Source: Burkholderiales bacterium Ga0077547 (GTDB lineage: Bacteria > Pseudomonadota > Gammaproteobacteria > Burkholderiales > Burkholderiaceae_C). Taken from it: a DNA stretch of 64,000 nucleotides. The position numbers and the translations under genes are program-made. The notes under the pieces are model-generated. The model was given only the letters and a program-made list of their open reading frames with translations, ran no database searches and was not told where the DNA came from. Numbering within the stretch: the first letter of the stretch is position 1; the number at the start of each line of letters is the position of its first letter. Where the stretch lies: contig LNEY01000008.1 of the NCBI GenBank assembly GCA_001464195.1, positions 24,236 to 88,235 of the forward strand, read 5' to 3'. Positions 48,432-58,296 of this stretch are shown here, one piece after another.

Positions 48432-49103
48432 ATGACCCAGGATGAACTGAAGGTGATGGTGGGTCGCGCTGCGCTGGCACAGGTGGTGCCGGGCAGCGTG
48501 GTGGGCGTTGGCACAGGCTCGACGGTCAACTGCTTCATCGATGCACTGGCGACGATGCGGGATCAGATCATGGGTGCCGTCTCCAGCAGCGAGAAGAGCA
48601 GCGAGCGGCTACGTGCGCATGGCATCGCGGTGCTCGACAGCAATGCGATCGAGCGCATCCCGGTGTATGTCGATGGTGCCGATGAGATCGACCCGCGCGG
48701 CCACATGATCAAGGGCGGGGGCGCAGCGCTGACGCGCGAGAAGATCGTGGCCGACCTGGCTGATCGTTTCGTGTGCATTGCCGATGTGTCGAAACGCGTC
48801 GCGGTGCTGGGCCGCTTCCCGCTGCCGGTGGAGGTGATCCCGATGGCCGCGGCGCAGATTTCGCGGCGTTTCGCGACGCTGGGCGGTCGTCCGGTGCTGC
48901 GCGCGGGTGTGGTGACCGACAACGGTGGTCACCTGATCGATGTGCATGGCCTGCACATCACCGACCCGCTGGCGATGGAGTCGGAGATCAACCAATGGCC
49001 CGGCGTGGTCAGCGTGGGCATCTTTGCGCGGCACCGTGCGAGTCTGTGCCTGTTTGGTGGCCCTGATGGGGTCGAGCACGTGGCTTACTCCGCTGCATCC
49101 TGA
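48432..49103 (+). CDS. rpiA: Ribose-5-phosphate isomerase A
   Basis: 223 aa. [16 protein letters not shown] near 25-40 (substrate loop), [27 protein letters not shown] spans about 76-102 with catalytic Asp and the Lys/Glu residues, and the end has a [18 protein letters not shown] segment. It interconverts ribose 5-phosphate and ribulose 5-phosphate. It is divergent from pyrD, with 48 bases between start codons. Confidence 0.96.
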   Translation: MTQDELKVMVGRAALAQVVPGSVVGVGTGSTVNCFIDALATMRDQIMGAVSSSEKSSERLRAHGIAVLDSNAIERIPVYVDGADEIDPRGHMIKGGGAALTREKIVADLADRFVCIADVSKRVAVLGRFPLPVEVIPMAAAQISRRFATLGGRPVLRAGVVTDNGGHLIDVHGLHITDPLAMESEINQWPGVVSVGIFARHRASLCLFGGPDGVEHVAYSAAS

Positions 49104-49169
49104 AGACTCCAGAACGCGCTGAAAACAGCGTAATCTCGCTGCCTCAATCATTGAAGTGGATGCATGCCC

Positions 49170-49355
49170 ATGGCCAAGCCCAACTACTCGTTCGAAAAGC
49201 GTCAGCGTGAGCTGGCCAAGAAGAAGAAAAAGGAAGAGAAGGTGAAGGAAAAGGCGGGACGCAAGGCCGGTGCTGACGGCGAGCCGGAATCGGTCGCTGA
49301 CGAGGGAGACGGCGCAGCCCCTGCGGCCGATTCAACGGGCCAGACGCCGAGCTGA
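49170..49355 (+). CDS. Small Lys/Glu-rich protein of unknown function
   Basis: 61 aa. MAKPNYSFEKRQRELAKKKK at the start is strongly basic; the second half is acidic and Ala/Gly-rich. The polarity and start recur in short hypothetical proteins of Burkholderiales. An ATG two codons upstream (49164) is also possible. No domain, signal or membrane segment is seen; nucleic acid binding through the basic half is a guess. Confidence 0.65.
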   Translation: MAKPNYSFEKRQRELAKKKKKEEKVKEKAGRKAGADGEPESVADEGDGAAPAADSTGQTPS

Positions 49356-49373
49356 GACCGGGCCAGCGCGCAC

Positions 49374-51209
49374 TCAGTCGGCGTGACGCGCTCGTTGGGT
49401 GGCCTCGCGCACCGCAAAGCGGGCCGCGTCCACGCTGTCCAAAAGATGGGCCTCGATGGGCATCGGCGCGCCCGTGATCGATGAAGCCGTGATCTGTGCG
49501 GCCAGCGCGGCCCAGGTGATGCCGCGCGAACCGAACCCCGTGCAGGCGTAGAGCCCCGGCAGCCTAGGCACCTGGGCGGGCTGCTCCAGGCGCACCATGC
49601 CAAGCGCCTGGGCCCTGTCTGGCACCGCACCCAGCACGGGCAAGCGATCGTCGGTGACCCAGCGCCAGCCAGTGCGACCGGTGAGGCGAGTGGTGTCCAT
49701 TTCGAGCGTCTTGCCGGTCAAGCGGGACAGCTGCTCCAGGTTGTGTTGATGATCGCTGTCGCGCACCGCGGGGTCGGCATCCCCAGGCTGTGAGGTGGCA
49801 CCGAAGAGGGCGAATCCTTCGACCGGGGGCAGCAAGTAGCCTGAGCCGGTGATGGGAACCCGCGGCAGCTGGAGCGTGCCCAGCTCGCTCAGCCGCGCCA
49901 GGCTGATCTGCCCGCGCAAGCTCTGCAGCGGCCAGGCGTCTGGCGCCGCTGCGGGCATCCACGGGCGCAACAGCCGCAACGCGTCGCCCGCGTTCGCCAG
50001 CACAACGGTCTCCGAGGTGGCCAGACAGTGGCCTGCCGCATCGCGCAGCGCCCATCCTTCAGGTTCGCGTGTCAGTGCTTCGACGGCGCAGCCGGTTCGC
50101 AGCGCCGCCCGCCGCCCCGCCCGCTCGATGAACGAACGCGCCAGGCCAGCCGGCTGAACCCAGCCTCCGCCGGGGTACCACCAAGCCGGTCGGTGCAAGG
50201 TCAAGCCGACGTGATCCGACGCCTCACTCGCTGACAAGGCCTGAACGTAGGCCGGCGGCAGGGCCAGGCGGCGCAGGGTCTCCTGCATCGAAGGCAAGGC
50301 GTCGTCATCGTTTTCCAGGCGCAGCAGGCCTTGCGCGCTCCCTGGAGTGCCATGCCGTGCCAACGCGATGGCGACCGCGCGTTGAGCCTCAAGCGCGGCC
50401 GCGCGATTGAAGCGTGCGTGGGCGCCGTCCTGCGGGTTGACGATGCCGTGAAACAGGCCCGCGGGGTTGCCCGAGGCTTCCATCGCCAACGCGCCATGGC
50501 GTTCAAAAAGCACGCTGTCACGCCCTTGCTCTGCCAGCGCCCACGCGACCGCGCAGCCGGCCACACCGGCACCGATGACCAAGACCGGCGCACTCTCCGG
50601 TGAACAGGTCGAACGCCGCGAGGGCCCGCGACGCGGCACGAATGTGGGCGCATAGCGCCAGCGCTCGAAGGCGCTGGCCTCCTGGGTGAATCCGGTCGAA
50701 CGCATCGCGTCGGCATCGGTGCCCGAGGCCGCGCCGAGCCACACCTGGCTGCCCACGCGGGCCAACCGCACCAAGGCTTTGGCCGCATGTCGCGATGCGT
50801 TGGCATCGCGCTCGAGGGGCTGGCCAAGCGCGAAGACATCGACCACGGCCGTCAGCTCGCGCAGCGCAGCCCGCCATGCCATGGGCACCAGCAGCCACTG
50901 CACTTGCCCGCCGTCGAAGGCCAGCCGGTGCAAGTTGGGTGTGATCGGCGGCCAGGTGTCGCCAATCTCCGCCACCAGCTCAGCGGCGGTGCAGCCATCG
51001 GGGATGTCGGTGGACACCGTGATCACATGCAGTTGCGCACAGCGATGCGGATCGGCGCGCCAGGCTTGCAGGCAGCGCAGGAAGCGGGCGCCACCGTCGA
51101 AACGGTCGTCCAGCATCACGAAGCGAGGGCGACCGCGCCACGCCGCGGCCAGTGCGGCCCCCAAGGCGTCAAGGGAGTCTGTGGGCTCGTCTGCTGCGAC
51201 GCGTGTCAT
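49374..51209 (-). CDS. mnmC: MnmC-like tRNA wobble-uridine protein: intact FAD oxidase half, eroded methyltransferase half
   Basis: 611 aa. From about 210 the MnmC2 FAD-dependent oxidoreductase is well preserved: VLVIGAGVAGCAVAWALAEQG, MEASGNPAGLFHGIVNP, WYPGGGWVQPAGLARSFI, a GRTGWRWVTDDRLPVLGAVP block and CTGFGSRGITWAALAA near the end. The N-terminal MnmC1 region lacks key motifs: where relatives have a glycine-rich GFGTGLNF SAM loop this protein has RFDGGARFL (36-44), the Asp/Glu-Lys after the third strand is missing, and the DGF.P..NP.MW block is absent; about 50 N-terminal residues are also missing. Known role of full MnmC: last two steps of mnm5s2U34. The start overlaps the stop of the DUF3445 gene. 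Confidence 0.85.
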   Translation of the reverse strand: MTRVAADEPTDSLDALGAALAAAWRGRPRFVMLDDRFDGGARFLRCLQAWRADPHRCAQLHVITVSTDIPDGCTAAELVAEIGDTWPPITPNLHRLAFDGGQVQWLLVPMAWRAALRELTAVVDVFALGQPLERDANASRHAAKALVRLARVGSQVWLGAASGTDADAMRSTGFTQEASAFERWRYAPTFVPRRGPSRRSTCSPESAPVLVIGAGVAGCAVAWALAEQGRDSVLFERHGALAMEASGNPAGLFHGIVNPQDGAHARFNRAAALEAQRAVAIALARHGTPGSAQGLLRLENDDDALPSMQETLRRLALPPAYVQALSASEASDHVGLTLHRPAWWYPGGGWVQPAGLARSFIERAGRRAALRTGCAVEALTREPEGWALRDAAGHCLATSETVVLANAGDALRLLRPWMPAAAPDAWPLQSLRGQISLARLSELGTLQLPRVPITGSGYLLPPVEGFALFGATSQPGDADPAVRDSDHQHNLEQLSRLTGKTLEMDTTRLTGRTGWRWVTDDRLPVLGAVPDRAQALGMVRLEQPAQVPRLPGLYACTGFGSRGITWAALAAQITASSITGAPMPIEAHLLDSVDAARFAVREATQRARHAD

Positions 51210-52156
51210 GCGGTGCGTCCTGCACCGCGGCTGTGCAGCCATGACAGCATCCGTTCCCGCGCATCGGTCAGGCCGCGGTACGCCAGCACGGCGGTGCTCA
51301 TGCTGAGCAAGGCGTCGTGCAGACGGTGGGCATGCGCAGGCTCTGCCACGGCCTGCACCAGTGGCTGCGACTCGACGTGGATCGTGAACACGGCCTGTCG
51401 GTGGTCGCTCAGTGGAATGAAGGTTTGCCGTTCGGTGCGCAGGAAGGCCAACGTGGCGAGCTGGTCGGCATCGGCATCTCGGGGCCAGCTCTGGGCGATC
51501 TGCCGCGCCGGATGCGCATCAAGATGCGGGTGGTTGGTGATGTTCCAGACCCAGCGCTCCCAACGCTCGCTGCCAGTGACCAGGCGCGCCAAGTGATCGC
51601 TGGCAGCGATCAGCAATTGGTTGTCGGCCACCGGCGCATGGACTTCTCCGAAGTGCCGGCCGATCTTGTCCTCGGGCGCCCAGTGCGAGGGCAGGCAGAC
51701 CGCGAGCCAGGGGATGCACGCACTGCGCCCATCGATGACGGCCAGATCCTCGGCGAAGGCGAGGCAGAACAAGGCCGTGCGGCGCCAATGAGGTGCCACC
51801 GCAGCGAGGCAGTGGCCGATGGCGTGGGCGGCGTCGGGGTGTGTGGCGGTCGCGACCTCGCCACGCACCGCCCACCCGAGGTGCATGGCGTGCACCGATC
51901 CGTCTGCCTCACAACGCCAGACCTCAGGGTGCTCAACGGCCGCGTGCTGGAACAGCGCCAGCAGCGCAGGCTGAGGATCAAAGCCGAGGCTCGACAGCAA
52001 GGCCTGATCGGCGTGAGCCGTCAGTACCGCCAGCTTCTCGCGAAGGGCCCGGTCGCCCGACCGATTGGGCGTCAGCTGAGCCGCACTGGGTCCGAGCCGG
52101 CGCAGGCCGGGCTGCATCCGGAACGGGGTGCTGACGGCATTGAAGTCGAAAGGCAT
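51206..52156 (-). CDS. DUF3445 heme-dependent oxidative N-demethylase-like protein
   Basis: 316 aa. Recognised by the PGLRRL start (FRMQPGLRRLGPSAAQLTP), the WALRVEVATAT-like segment GWAVRGEVATATH, DLAVI-D segment, PSHWAPEDKIGRHFGEVHAPV near 177-197, a WVWNITNHPHLDAHPARQIAQSW block near 235-258, and LRTERQTFIPLSDHRQAVFTI near 272-293. The family binds heme and demethylates amines. It is coupled to the MnmC-like gene by a four-base overlap, an association I cannot explain functionally. Confidence 0.82.
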   Translation of the reverse strand: MPFDFNAVSTPFRMQPGLRRLGPSAAQLTPNRSGDRALREKLAVLTAHADQALLSSLGFDPQPALLALFQHAAVEHPEVWRCEADGSVHAMHLGWAVRGEVATATHPDAAHAIGHCLAAVAPHWRRTALFCLAFAEDLAVIDGRSACIPWLAVCLPSHWAPEDKIGRHFGEVHAPVADNQLLIAASDHLARLVTGSERWERWVWNITNHPHLDAHPARQIAQSWPRDADADQLATLAFLRTERQTFIPLSDHRQAVFTIHVESQPLVQAVAEPAHAHRLHDALLSMSTAVLAYRGLTDARERMLSWLHSRGAGRTA

Positions 52157-52181
52157 AGCCACATCATGCCGAAGCCGCCAA

Positions 52182-52213
52182 CCCAAAAAACAAAAGGGCG
52201 CCCGAAGGCGCCC
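52182..52213 (-). terminator. Intrinsic terminator after efp
   Basis: GGGCGCC, loop CGAA, GGCGCCC; on the minus strand it is followed by TTTTGTTTTTT. It lies 24 bases beyond the efp stop codon. Confidence 0.88.
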
Positions 52214-52236
52214 GCTGTCTGTCCTGCCGATAGGCG

Positions 52237-52791
52237 CTATACGCGTTTGCGGTACTCGTGCGTGCGGGTGTCGATTTCGACCTTGTCGCCGGTCTGCACG
52301 AAGAGCGGTACGGCGATCTCGAAGCCCGTTGCAATCTTCGCCGGCTTCAGCACCTTGCCCGAGGTGTCGCCCTTGACGGCAGGCTCGGTCCAGGTGATCT
52401 CGCGCACCAGGCTCGTGGGCAGCTCGACCGAGATCGCCTTGCCTTCGTAGAACACCACTTCCACTGGCATGCCGTCTTCCAGGTACTGAACGGCATCGCC
52501 CATGTTCTCGTTCTCGACCTCGAACTGGTTGTACTCGGCGTCCATGAAGGCGTACATCGGGTCGGCGAAGTAGGAGTAGGTGCACTCCTTCTTGTCGAGG
52601 ATGATCTGGTCCATCTTGTCGTCGGCCTTGAAGACGACTTCGGTGCCGGAGTTGCTCAGCAAGCTCTTGAGCTTCATGCGCACGGTGGCCGAATTGCGGC
52701 CGCCACGGCTGTATTCGGTTTTCAGCACGACCATCGGGTCCTTGCCGTGCATGATGACGTTGCCGGCGCGAATTTCCTGTGCGATTTTCAT
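52237..52791 (-). CDS. efp: Elongation factor P (Arg32 type)
   Basis: 184 aa three-domain EF-P. The domain I loop reads YSRGGRNSA with Arg32 at the modified tip position, in place of the lysine that EpmA modifies in E. coli. It relieves ribosome stalling at polyproline motifs. The matching rhamnosyltransferase gene earP lies just upstream on the same strand, 65 bases away, confirming the arginine-rhamnosyl branch. Confidence 0.97.
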   Translation of the reverse strand: MKIAQEIRAGNVIMHGKDPMVVLKTEYSRGGRNSATVRMKLKSLLSNSGTEVVFKADDKMDQIILDKKECTYSYFADPMYAFMDAEYNQFEVENENMGDAVQYLEDGMPVEVVFYEGKAISVELPTSLVREITWTEPAVKGDTSGKVLKPAKIATGFEIAVPLFVQTGDKVEIDTRTHEYRKRV

Positions 52792-52856
52792 GACGCTGTC
52801 CGTTGAGATCCGTGAGGTTGGCTTTTCGTATTTCGGCGGTCGCGAAACGAAAAGCC

Positions 52857-54020
52857 TCAGATTTTAGCCTGCTGAAGGCTGGATTTGGCGTTCGCGAACG
52901 CCATCAGCTGGGTGGTGAGGTCGGTCTGGGCCAGCAAATCGGAGCGCCAGGCGCTGCACGACTGCGCCCAGGCGGACATCTGTGACGGCGAATTCAGCAG
53001 GCTCCACGCGTCGTGGTCTGCTGTCGTGGAGAGGTGGTTCCAGCGCCACGCAGCGCGCCGGATCGCCTCGGCCACGGCCGGTTCGGCAGCCTGCGATGCA
53101 CGGGTCAGAAACGCCGCGAACTTGGTCGCATGCGCCCCGTCATGCTGCGGGTAGATCTGCCACAGGAACGGGCGCCCCGCCCAGATGGCGCGCACCAGGG
53201 AGTCTTCGCCGCGCACCAGATTCAGCTCGCAGCACATGAGCAGGTGGTCGAAATCGAGCTGCGTCAGCCAGGGCAGGGGATGGATGCGCACGTTGTCCCG
53301 CGCGCCGCTTTGGGCCATGGCCTGCGCCACCTGATCGGACGCGTGGCCGGGCGTGGTCAGCAGCAGTGTGGGGCGCGCGGCCAGTGCCTGCAGCAGTTCC
53401 GGTACGTGCGGATTCGCGTAGCAGAACAGGCTGACCAGGCGCTCACCGGGCTCCACCGCCACGCCGAGATCGGCCAGCCACGCCTCGCGGCTGAACGCGG
53501 CTTGTCGCTGCAGCAGGTCGGACTCGCGCAGCAGGCCACCGGTGCGAGCGGTGAACCCCGGATAGAAGTACCAGCTCGTCAGTCCGCAGGCGAGACCGCT
53601 GCCTTGCAGGGAAGGGAGGCCATGGCTGCGCTCCACGTAAGCCTCGGCGCTGAGGTACTCCAGGTTGATCCAGACCGGTGCGGTCGACTGCTGGTGCGCG
53701 CGCGCCAGGTAGCGCAGACAAGGCTCGGGCAAGCCACAACCGAAGGCCTCGATCACCACCGTGGCGGGCTCGGTGGTCGCGATGGCAAAGGCATCGTCTG
53801 CCGCTGGCCAAGGCCGCACGTCGACGCCGACCCGACCCTCGGGCGCCATCCAGGCCAGTGCGTGTGCGTCATCGATCCACAGGCGCACCTTGACCCCGCG
53901 CGAGGCCAGGTCCGCCGCCAGCCGCCAGCACACGCCCGCGTCGCCGTGGTTGTCGACGACGCGGCAGAACACATCCCAGGTGACGCGCGTGCGGGGTTGA
54001 GGTGGCGCGGTCAAGGGCAT
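52857..54020 (-). CDS. earP: EF-P arginine rhamnosyltransferase EarP
   Basis: 387 aa GT-B glycosyltransferase. N-terminal [21 protein letters not shown] near 15-35 contains the catalytic Asp region (VVDNHGD), and the C-terminal dTDP-rhamnose site includes [19 protein letters not shown] with the Arg-Gly-Glu-Asp motif and [13 protein letters not shown]. It transfers rhamnose from dTDP-rhamnose to Arg32 of EF-P. The start is the ATG at 54020, 36 bases from divergent uvrC. Long upstream frame extensions are spurious. Confidence 0.95.
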   Translation of the reverse strand: MPLTAPPQPRTRVTWDVFCRVVDNHGDAGVCWRLAADLASRGVKVRLWIDDAHALAWMAPEGRVGVDVRPWPAADDAFAIATTEPATVVIEAFGCGLPEPCLRYLARAHQQSTAPVWINLEYLSAEAYVERSHGLPSLQGSGLACGLTSWYFYPGFTARTGGLLRESDLLQRQAAFSREAWLADLGVAVEPGERLVSLFCYANPHVPELLQALAARPTLLLTTPGHASDQVAQAMAQSGARDNVRIHPLPWLTQLDFDHLLMCCELNLVRGEDSLVRAIWAGRPFLWQIYPQHDGAHATKFAAFLTRASQAAEPAVAEAIRRAAWRWNHLSTTADHDAWSLLNSPSQMSAWAQSCSAWRSDLLAQTDLTTQLMAFANAKSSLQQAKI

Positions 54021-54056
54021 CGGCGAATTATCCGAGCCTCGGCACAATCGCTGGGC

Positions 54057-56063
54057 ATGTCCGACACCCCCGAACCCGTCGATCCAGCCCTGGCACAGCG
54101 TGAACGTCTGCTCGCCGACGTGGCTGCGCTGCCCGGTCTGCCGGGCGTGTACCGCTACTACGACGCGCAGGGCGGTGTGCTGTACGTGGGCAAGGCGCGC
54201 GACCTGAAGAAGCGGGTCTCCAGCTATTTCCAGAAGCAGCACGGCGGAACGCGCATCGGCCACATGATCACGAAGATCGTGCGGATGGAGACGACGGTGG
54301 TGCGCTCCGAAGCCGAGGCGCTGCTGCTCGAGAACAACCTGATCAAGACGCTGAACCCGCGCTACAACATCCTGTTCCGCGACGACAAGAGCTACCCGTA
54401 CCTGAAGATCACCGGCACGGCCCGTGCGCCGTCTGCGTCGAACGCTGCGCAGTACCCGCGCATGGCCTATTACCGCGGACCCGTCGACCAGCGTCACCGT
54501 TACTTCGGTCCGTACCCCAGCGCCTGGGCAGTGAAGGAGTCGATTCAGCTGCTGCAGAAGGTGTTTCGACTGCGCACCTGCGAGGACACCGTGTTCAACA
54601 ATCGCAGCCGCCCCTGCCTGCTGCATCAGATCAAGCGCTGCTCCGGACCGTGCGTGGCCCTGATTTCGCCCGACGACTATGCGCGCGATGTGGCCAACGC
54701 CGAGCGCTTTCTGCAGGGCGAACAGCAGCAGGTGATGGACACGCTGCAAGCGCAGATGATGGCGCACGCCGATGCCCTGCAGTTCGAGCAGGCGGCCGAG
54801 ATCCGCAATCAGCTCGGTGCGCTGTCGCGCGTGTTGCATCAGCAGTCGGTCGAGGACAACACGGGCGCTGCGACGCGCGACGCGGACATCCTTGCCGTCA
54901 AGGTTCAGGGCGGTCGCGCCTGCGTCAACCTGGCGATGGTGCGCGGCGGCCGACACCTGGGAGATCGGCCTTTCTTCCCGGTGCACGTGGATGACGCGAC
55001 CACGCTGGGCGCCGACTCGGCCACCGACGACAGCGGCAAGCCTTCAGTGTCACCCGAAGCGCTGGTGCTCGAAGCCTTCATCGCGCAGCACTACCTGGAC
55101 GGTGGCGTGCCGCCTTTGCTGGTGTTGAGCCATCCGGTAGACAAAGCGCTGATCGAGGCCCTGTCGTTGCAATGCGGTGTGAAGGTGACGGCGCAGCACC
55201 AGCCGCGAGATGCCCGCCGCGCCTGGCTCGACATGTGCGTCAAAGGCGCCGACCTGCGCCTGGCGCAGCTGCTGGCCGAGGAGGGCTCGCAGCAAGCCCG
55301 CACGCGCGCACTGGTCGAGGTGTTGGAGATCGACGCCGACGCGCTGGATACGTTTCGCATCGAGTGTTTCGACATCAGCCACACCGCGGGCGAGGCCACG
55401 CAGGCATCCTGCGTGGTGTTCGAGAACCACAAGATGCGCAGCGCCCAGTACCGCCGTTACAACATCGAAGGCATCACCGGCGGCGATGACTACGCGGCGA
55501 TGCGTCAGGTGCTGATGCGCCGCTACGGGAAGCTGGCCGCCCAGGTGGCCAAGCACGCCGAGGATGCCGCAAACCCGCCGGACGATGACGAAATGATCGC
55601 CAAGCCCGACTTGCGATTGCCTGACCTGGTACTGGTCGACGGTGGTCGTGGGCAGGTCAGCATGGCTCGCGAGGTGTTCGAGGAACTGGGGCTGGATCTC
55701 GGGCTGATCGTCGGTGTCGAGAAGGGCGAGGGGCGCAAGGTGGGCCTGGAGGAACTGGTCTTCGCCGACGGACGCGAGAAAGTCACGCTGGCCAGGGATT
55801 CAGCCGCACTGATGCTCGTGGCCCAGATCCGTGATGAGGCCCACCGCTTCGCGATCACCGGCATGCGAGCCAAGCGCGCGAGTGTGCGTACCGGTGGCAG
55901 CAAACTCGAAGACATCGATGGTGTCGGGCCCAAGAAGCGGGCGAAGCTGCTGCAGCGTTTCGGTGGTGTGCGCGGCGTGGCAAGCGCCAGCGTCGACGAT
56001 CTGCTGACGGTCGAGGGCATCTCGAAAGACCTGGCCGAGGCCATTTACCGTGCATTGCACTGA
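54057..56063 (+). CDS. uvrC: Excinuclease ABC subunit C
   Basis: 668 aa. N-terminal GIY-YIG nuclease: [20 protein letters not shown] near 28-47 and [13 protein letters not shown] near 83-95. A UVR segment with [17 protein letters not shown] lies near 241-257. The RNase H-like C-nuclease has [20 protein letters not shown] near 437-456 and [15 protein letters not shown] near 520-534; two C-terminal HhH motifs ([19 protein letters not shown]) close it. It makes both incisions in nucleotide excision repair. Confidence 0.97.
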   Translation: MSDTPEPVDPALAQRERLLADVAALPGLPGVYRYYDAQGGVLYVGKARDLKKRVSSYFQKQHGGTRIGHMITKIVRMETTVVRSEAEALLLENNLIKTLNPRYNILFRDDKSYPYLKITGTARAPSASNAAQYPRMAYYRGPVDQRHRYFGPYPSAWAVKESIQLLQKVFRLRTCEDTVFNNRSRPCLLHQIKRCSGPCVALISPDDYARDVANAERFLQGEQQQVMDTLQAQMMAHADALQFEQAAEIRNQLGALSRVLHQQSVEDNTGAATRDADILAVKVQGGRACVNLAMVRGGRHLGDRPFFPVHVDDATTLGADSATDDSGKPSVSPEALVLEAFIAQHYLDGGVPPLLVLSHPVDKALIEALSLQCGVKVTAQHQPRDARRAWLDMCVKGADLRLAQLLAEEGSQQARTRALVEVLEIDADALDTFRIECFDISHTAGEATQASCVVFENHKMRSAQYRRYNIEGITGGDDYAAMRQVLMRRYGKLAAQVAKHAEDAANPPDDDEMIAKPDLRLPDLVLVDGGRGQVSMAREVFEELGLDLGLIVGVEKGEGRKVGLEELVFADGREKVTLARDSAALMLVAQIRDEAHRFAITGMRAKRASVRTGGSKLEDIDGVGPKKRAKLLQRFGGVRGVASASVDDLLTVEGISKDLAEAIYRALH

Positions 56064-56073
56064 ACGGATTTCC

Positions 56074-56616
56074 ATGACGACGTGTTACGTTCCACGACGG
56101 GTAGGCGTCTCGCTGCTTTCCTGCGGGGTTGTCGCGTTCCTCGCCAGTTGTTCAGGACCACCGACCCGGGCGCCAGCGCCTGTCACCAAAGCCGTGGTGA
56201 CGCTACCGTCCGCGGCCACCCGTGCGGTGGAGTCGACCGTTGTTGGCGTGCCGCAGGGTGCAATCCGCTTGCCACCACCCACGCCAGTACGCAGCGCCCA
56301 TGAACTTCAGCAGCAGGCAGCACGCCGCATCCTGGCGGCCAATCCGCACTTGACCTACACGGACCGCGCGCCCGAGGTGCTGTTGGCCATTCCAGTGCTG
56401 GCGATCGATCTGAACGCCGATGGCTCGATTCGTCGCATCGACGTGATGCGCCCACCCCGCCAGGCGAAGGACACCATTCAAATCGCCATCGATGCGGTGC
56501 ATCGCGCGGCGCCGTTCGGTGATGTCTCCCACCTGCCTCGACCCTGGCGGATCACGGAAACGTTTCTATTCAACGACGATCGCCGCTTCAAGCCCCGCAC
56601 ACTCAACACTCAATGA
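56074..56616 (+). CDS. Lipoprotein with TonB C-terminal-like domain
   Basis: 180 aa. Hydrophobic signal near 14-27 ending VAFLASC, a lipobox with Cys28. A Pro/Ala-rich linker follows, then from about 85 a domain with PEVLLAIPVLAIDLNADGSIRRIDVMRPP and a final WRITETFLFNDDRRFKPRTL, which follows the strand-helix-strand pattern of TonB C-termini. It therefore looks like a membrane-tethered periplasmic TonB-C-like domain without the transmembrane helix of true TonB. It lies 10 bases after uvrC and 35 before pgsA. Function unknown. Confidence 0.65.
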   Translation: MTTCYVPRRVGVSLLSCGVVAFLASCSGPPTRAPAPVTKAVVTLPSAATRAVESTVVGVPQGAIRLPPPTPVRSAHELQQQAARRILAANPHLTYTDRAPEVLLAIPVLAIDLNADGSIRRIDVMRPPRQAKDTIQIAIDAVHRAAPFGDVSHLPRPWRITETFLFNDDRRFKPRTLNTQ

Positions 56617-56651
56617 CCGCAGGTTCTGGGCAACACGGCACAATCATTTGC

Positions 56652-57218
56652 ATGTTTTTCAATTTGCCGACGCTTCTCACCTGGGCCCGCATCGTCGCCA
56701 TCCCGTTGGTGGTCGGCGTGTTTTATCTGGACCTGCAAACAGGCACCCAGAACACGGTCGCCACGGTGCTGTTCATCGTTGTTGCGCTGACCGACTGGGC
56801 CGATGGCTACCTGGCACGCAAGCTCAATCAGATGTCTTCCTTCGGGGCTTTTCTCGACCCGGTGGCTGACAAGTTCCTGGTCTGTGCTGCCCTGCTGGTC
56901 TTGGTGCACCTGAACCGGCTGCACGCGCTGGTGGCGCTGGTCATCATCGGGCGGGAGATTGCCATTTCTGCGCTGCGGGAATGGATGGCCCAGATCGGCG
57001 CTTCGCGCAGCGTGGCGGTGCACATGATCGGCAAGGTGAAGACCGTGGTGCAGATGATTGCGATCCCGTTCCTGTTGTTCGACGACAGGCTGTTCGGCTT
57101 CATCGATACGCATGCCTGGGGCACCGTGCTGATCTGCCTCTCCGCGGTGCTGACGGTCTGGTCGATGGTGTACTACCTGCAGAAAGCGCTGCCAGAGATC
57201 CGCGCCAAGGCGCGTTAG
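56652..57218 (+). CDS. pgsA: CDP-diacylglycerol-glycerol-3-phosphate 3-phosphatidyltransferase
   Basis: 188 aa membrane protein. The CDP-alcohol phosphotransferase motif is DWADGYLARKLNQMSSFGAF plus LDPVADK (DGxxAR..G...D...D) near 45-71. MFFNLPTLLTWARI is the standard start at ATG 56652. Four or five further helices follow. It makes phosphatidylglycerophosphate. uvrC-pgsA adjacency is common in proteobacteria. Confidence 0.95.
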   Translation: MFFNLPTLLTWARIVAIPLVVGVFYLDLQTGTQNTVATVLFIVVALTDWADGYLARKLNQMSSFGAFLDPVADKFLVCAALLVLVHLNRLHALVALVIIGREIAISALREWMAQIGASRSVAVHMIGKVKTVVQMIAIPFLLFDDRLFGFIDTHAWGTVLICLSAVLTVWSMVYYLQKALPEIRAKAR

Positions 57219-57225
57219 CGGGACA

Positions 57226-58140
57226 GTGGCGTTCTTCGTAGATTCGCGCAGCGACGCGGCGCTGCGCGCCATGCCTGCCGTGTTCGTGCTGATCTGGAGC
57301 ACCGGATTCGTTGTGGCGCGCTTCGCCATGCCCGATGCACCGCCGTTCACGTTCCTGTGCTGGCGGTACGGGTTGTCCATTGCATGCTTTGGCGCGTGGA
57401 TCTACTGGGCGCGAGCCCCGTGGCCGGTGGGCCGGGCGCAATGGTTCCACCTCGGTGTGACGGGTGTGCTGATGCATGCCGCGTATCTGGGTGGCGTCTG
57501 GGCGGCCGTGAAGGCGGGCATGGGCGCAGGCACGGTCGCCTTGCTGGTGGGCTTGCAGCCGGTGCTGACCGCGTTGTGGCTGTCCTCGATCACCTCGTCT
57601 GATCACGCCCATGCGGTCACTGCACGTCAATGGAGCGGTCTGGGCTTGGGCTTGGCTGGCTTGATCCTGGTGGTCTGGCGCAAACTGGGGGTGGGCGAGA
57701 TCACGCCCTGGAACCTGTGCCTCGCGTTATTGGCGCTGATCGGCATCACGGCTGGGACGCTGTACCAGAAGCGCTTCGTGACGCGTTGCGATGTGCGCAC
57801 TGCCAACACAACCCAACTGTTGGCGGCGCTGCTGGTGAGCCTGCCCTTGGCATGGGCTGAATCCGAAGCGATGCGCTGGAACGCGACATTGGTGGCAGCG
57901 CTGCTCTGGTCCGCGTTCGGCCTCACGCTGGGCGGCAGCTCGCTGCTGTATCTGATGATCCAGCGCGGCGCCGCTACCCGCGTCACCAGTCTGCTGTACC
58001 TGGTGCCACCGACCACGGCGCTGATGGCGTGGGTGCTCTTCGATGAGGTGCTCACTGTGCCCATGCTGTTGGGCATGGCGCTGACCGCCATCGGAGTGTC
58101 ACGGGTCGTCAGGGCGCCATCCCGGGGGCGCTCCGACTGA
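57226..58140 (+). CDS. EamA/DMT-family membrane transporter
   Basis: 304 aa with ten predicted hydrophobic helices in two EamA repeats (FVLIWSTGFVVARFAMPDAPP near 20-40 opens repeat 1; LALLALIGITAGTLYQKRF near 164-182 opens repeat 2). A GTG start at 57226, eight bases after pgsA, is likely; an internal ATG at residue 16 is possible. DMT permeases export metabolites such as amino acids; the substrate is unknown. Confidence 0.87.
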   Translation: MAFFVDSRSDAALRAMPAVFVLIWSTGFVVARFAMPDAPPFTFLCWRYGLSIACFGAWIYWARAPWPVGRAQWFHLGVTGVLMHAAYLGGVWAAVKAGMGAGTVALLVGLQPVLTALWLSSITSSDHAHAVTARQWSGLGLGLAGLILVVWRKLGVGEITPWNLCLALLALIGITAGTLYQKRFVTRCDVRTANTTQLLAALLVSLPLAWAESEAMRWNATLVAALLWSAFGLTLGGSSLLYLMIQRGAATRVTSLLYLVPPTTALMAWVLFDEVLTVPMLLGMALTAIGVSRVVRAPSRGRSD

Positions 58141-58188
58141 CGTTGCTTCGGCACGGCTCGTTCGTCTCGATAGAATCAGGCGGCGCGC

Positions 58189-58217
58189 TTGACACCTAAC
58201 AACCGCACGGCTGTAAT
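58189..58217 (+). promoter_or_regulatory. Sigma-70 promoter for the HU gene
   Basis: TTGACA at 58189-58194, 17-base spacer, TGTAAT at 58212-58217. It lies 80 bases before the GTG start and probably also drives tRNA-Val, which follows the HU gene by 19 bases. Confidence 0.75.
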
Positions 58218-58296
58218 GCCCTGGGGTCCGTGTGGGGTGAGGCGCACGGTCACTGCCGACTCCAACCATACGCATCCAATTCGAGGGGGACACTTT

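Noticed and set aside
53013..54056. N-terminal extension of uvrC by about 350 codons
   Set aside because: Antisense to earP, which has its own catalytic motifs; UvrC has the standard start at 54057.
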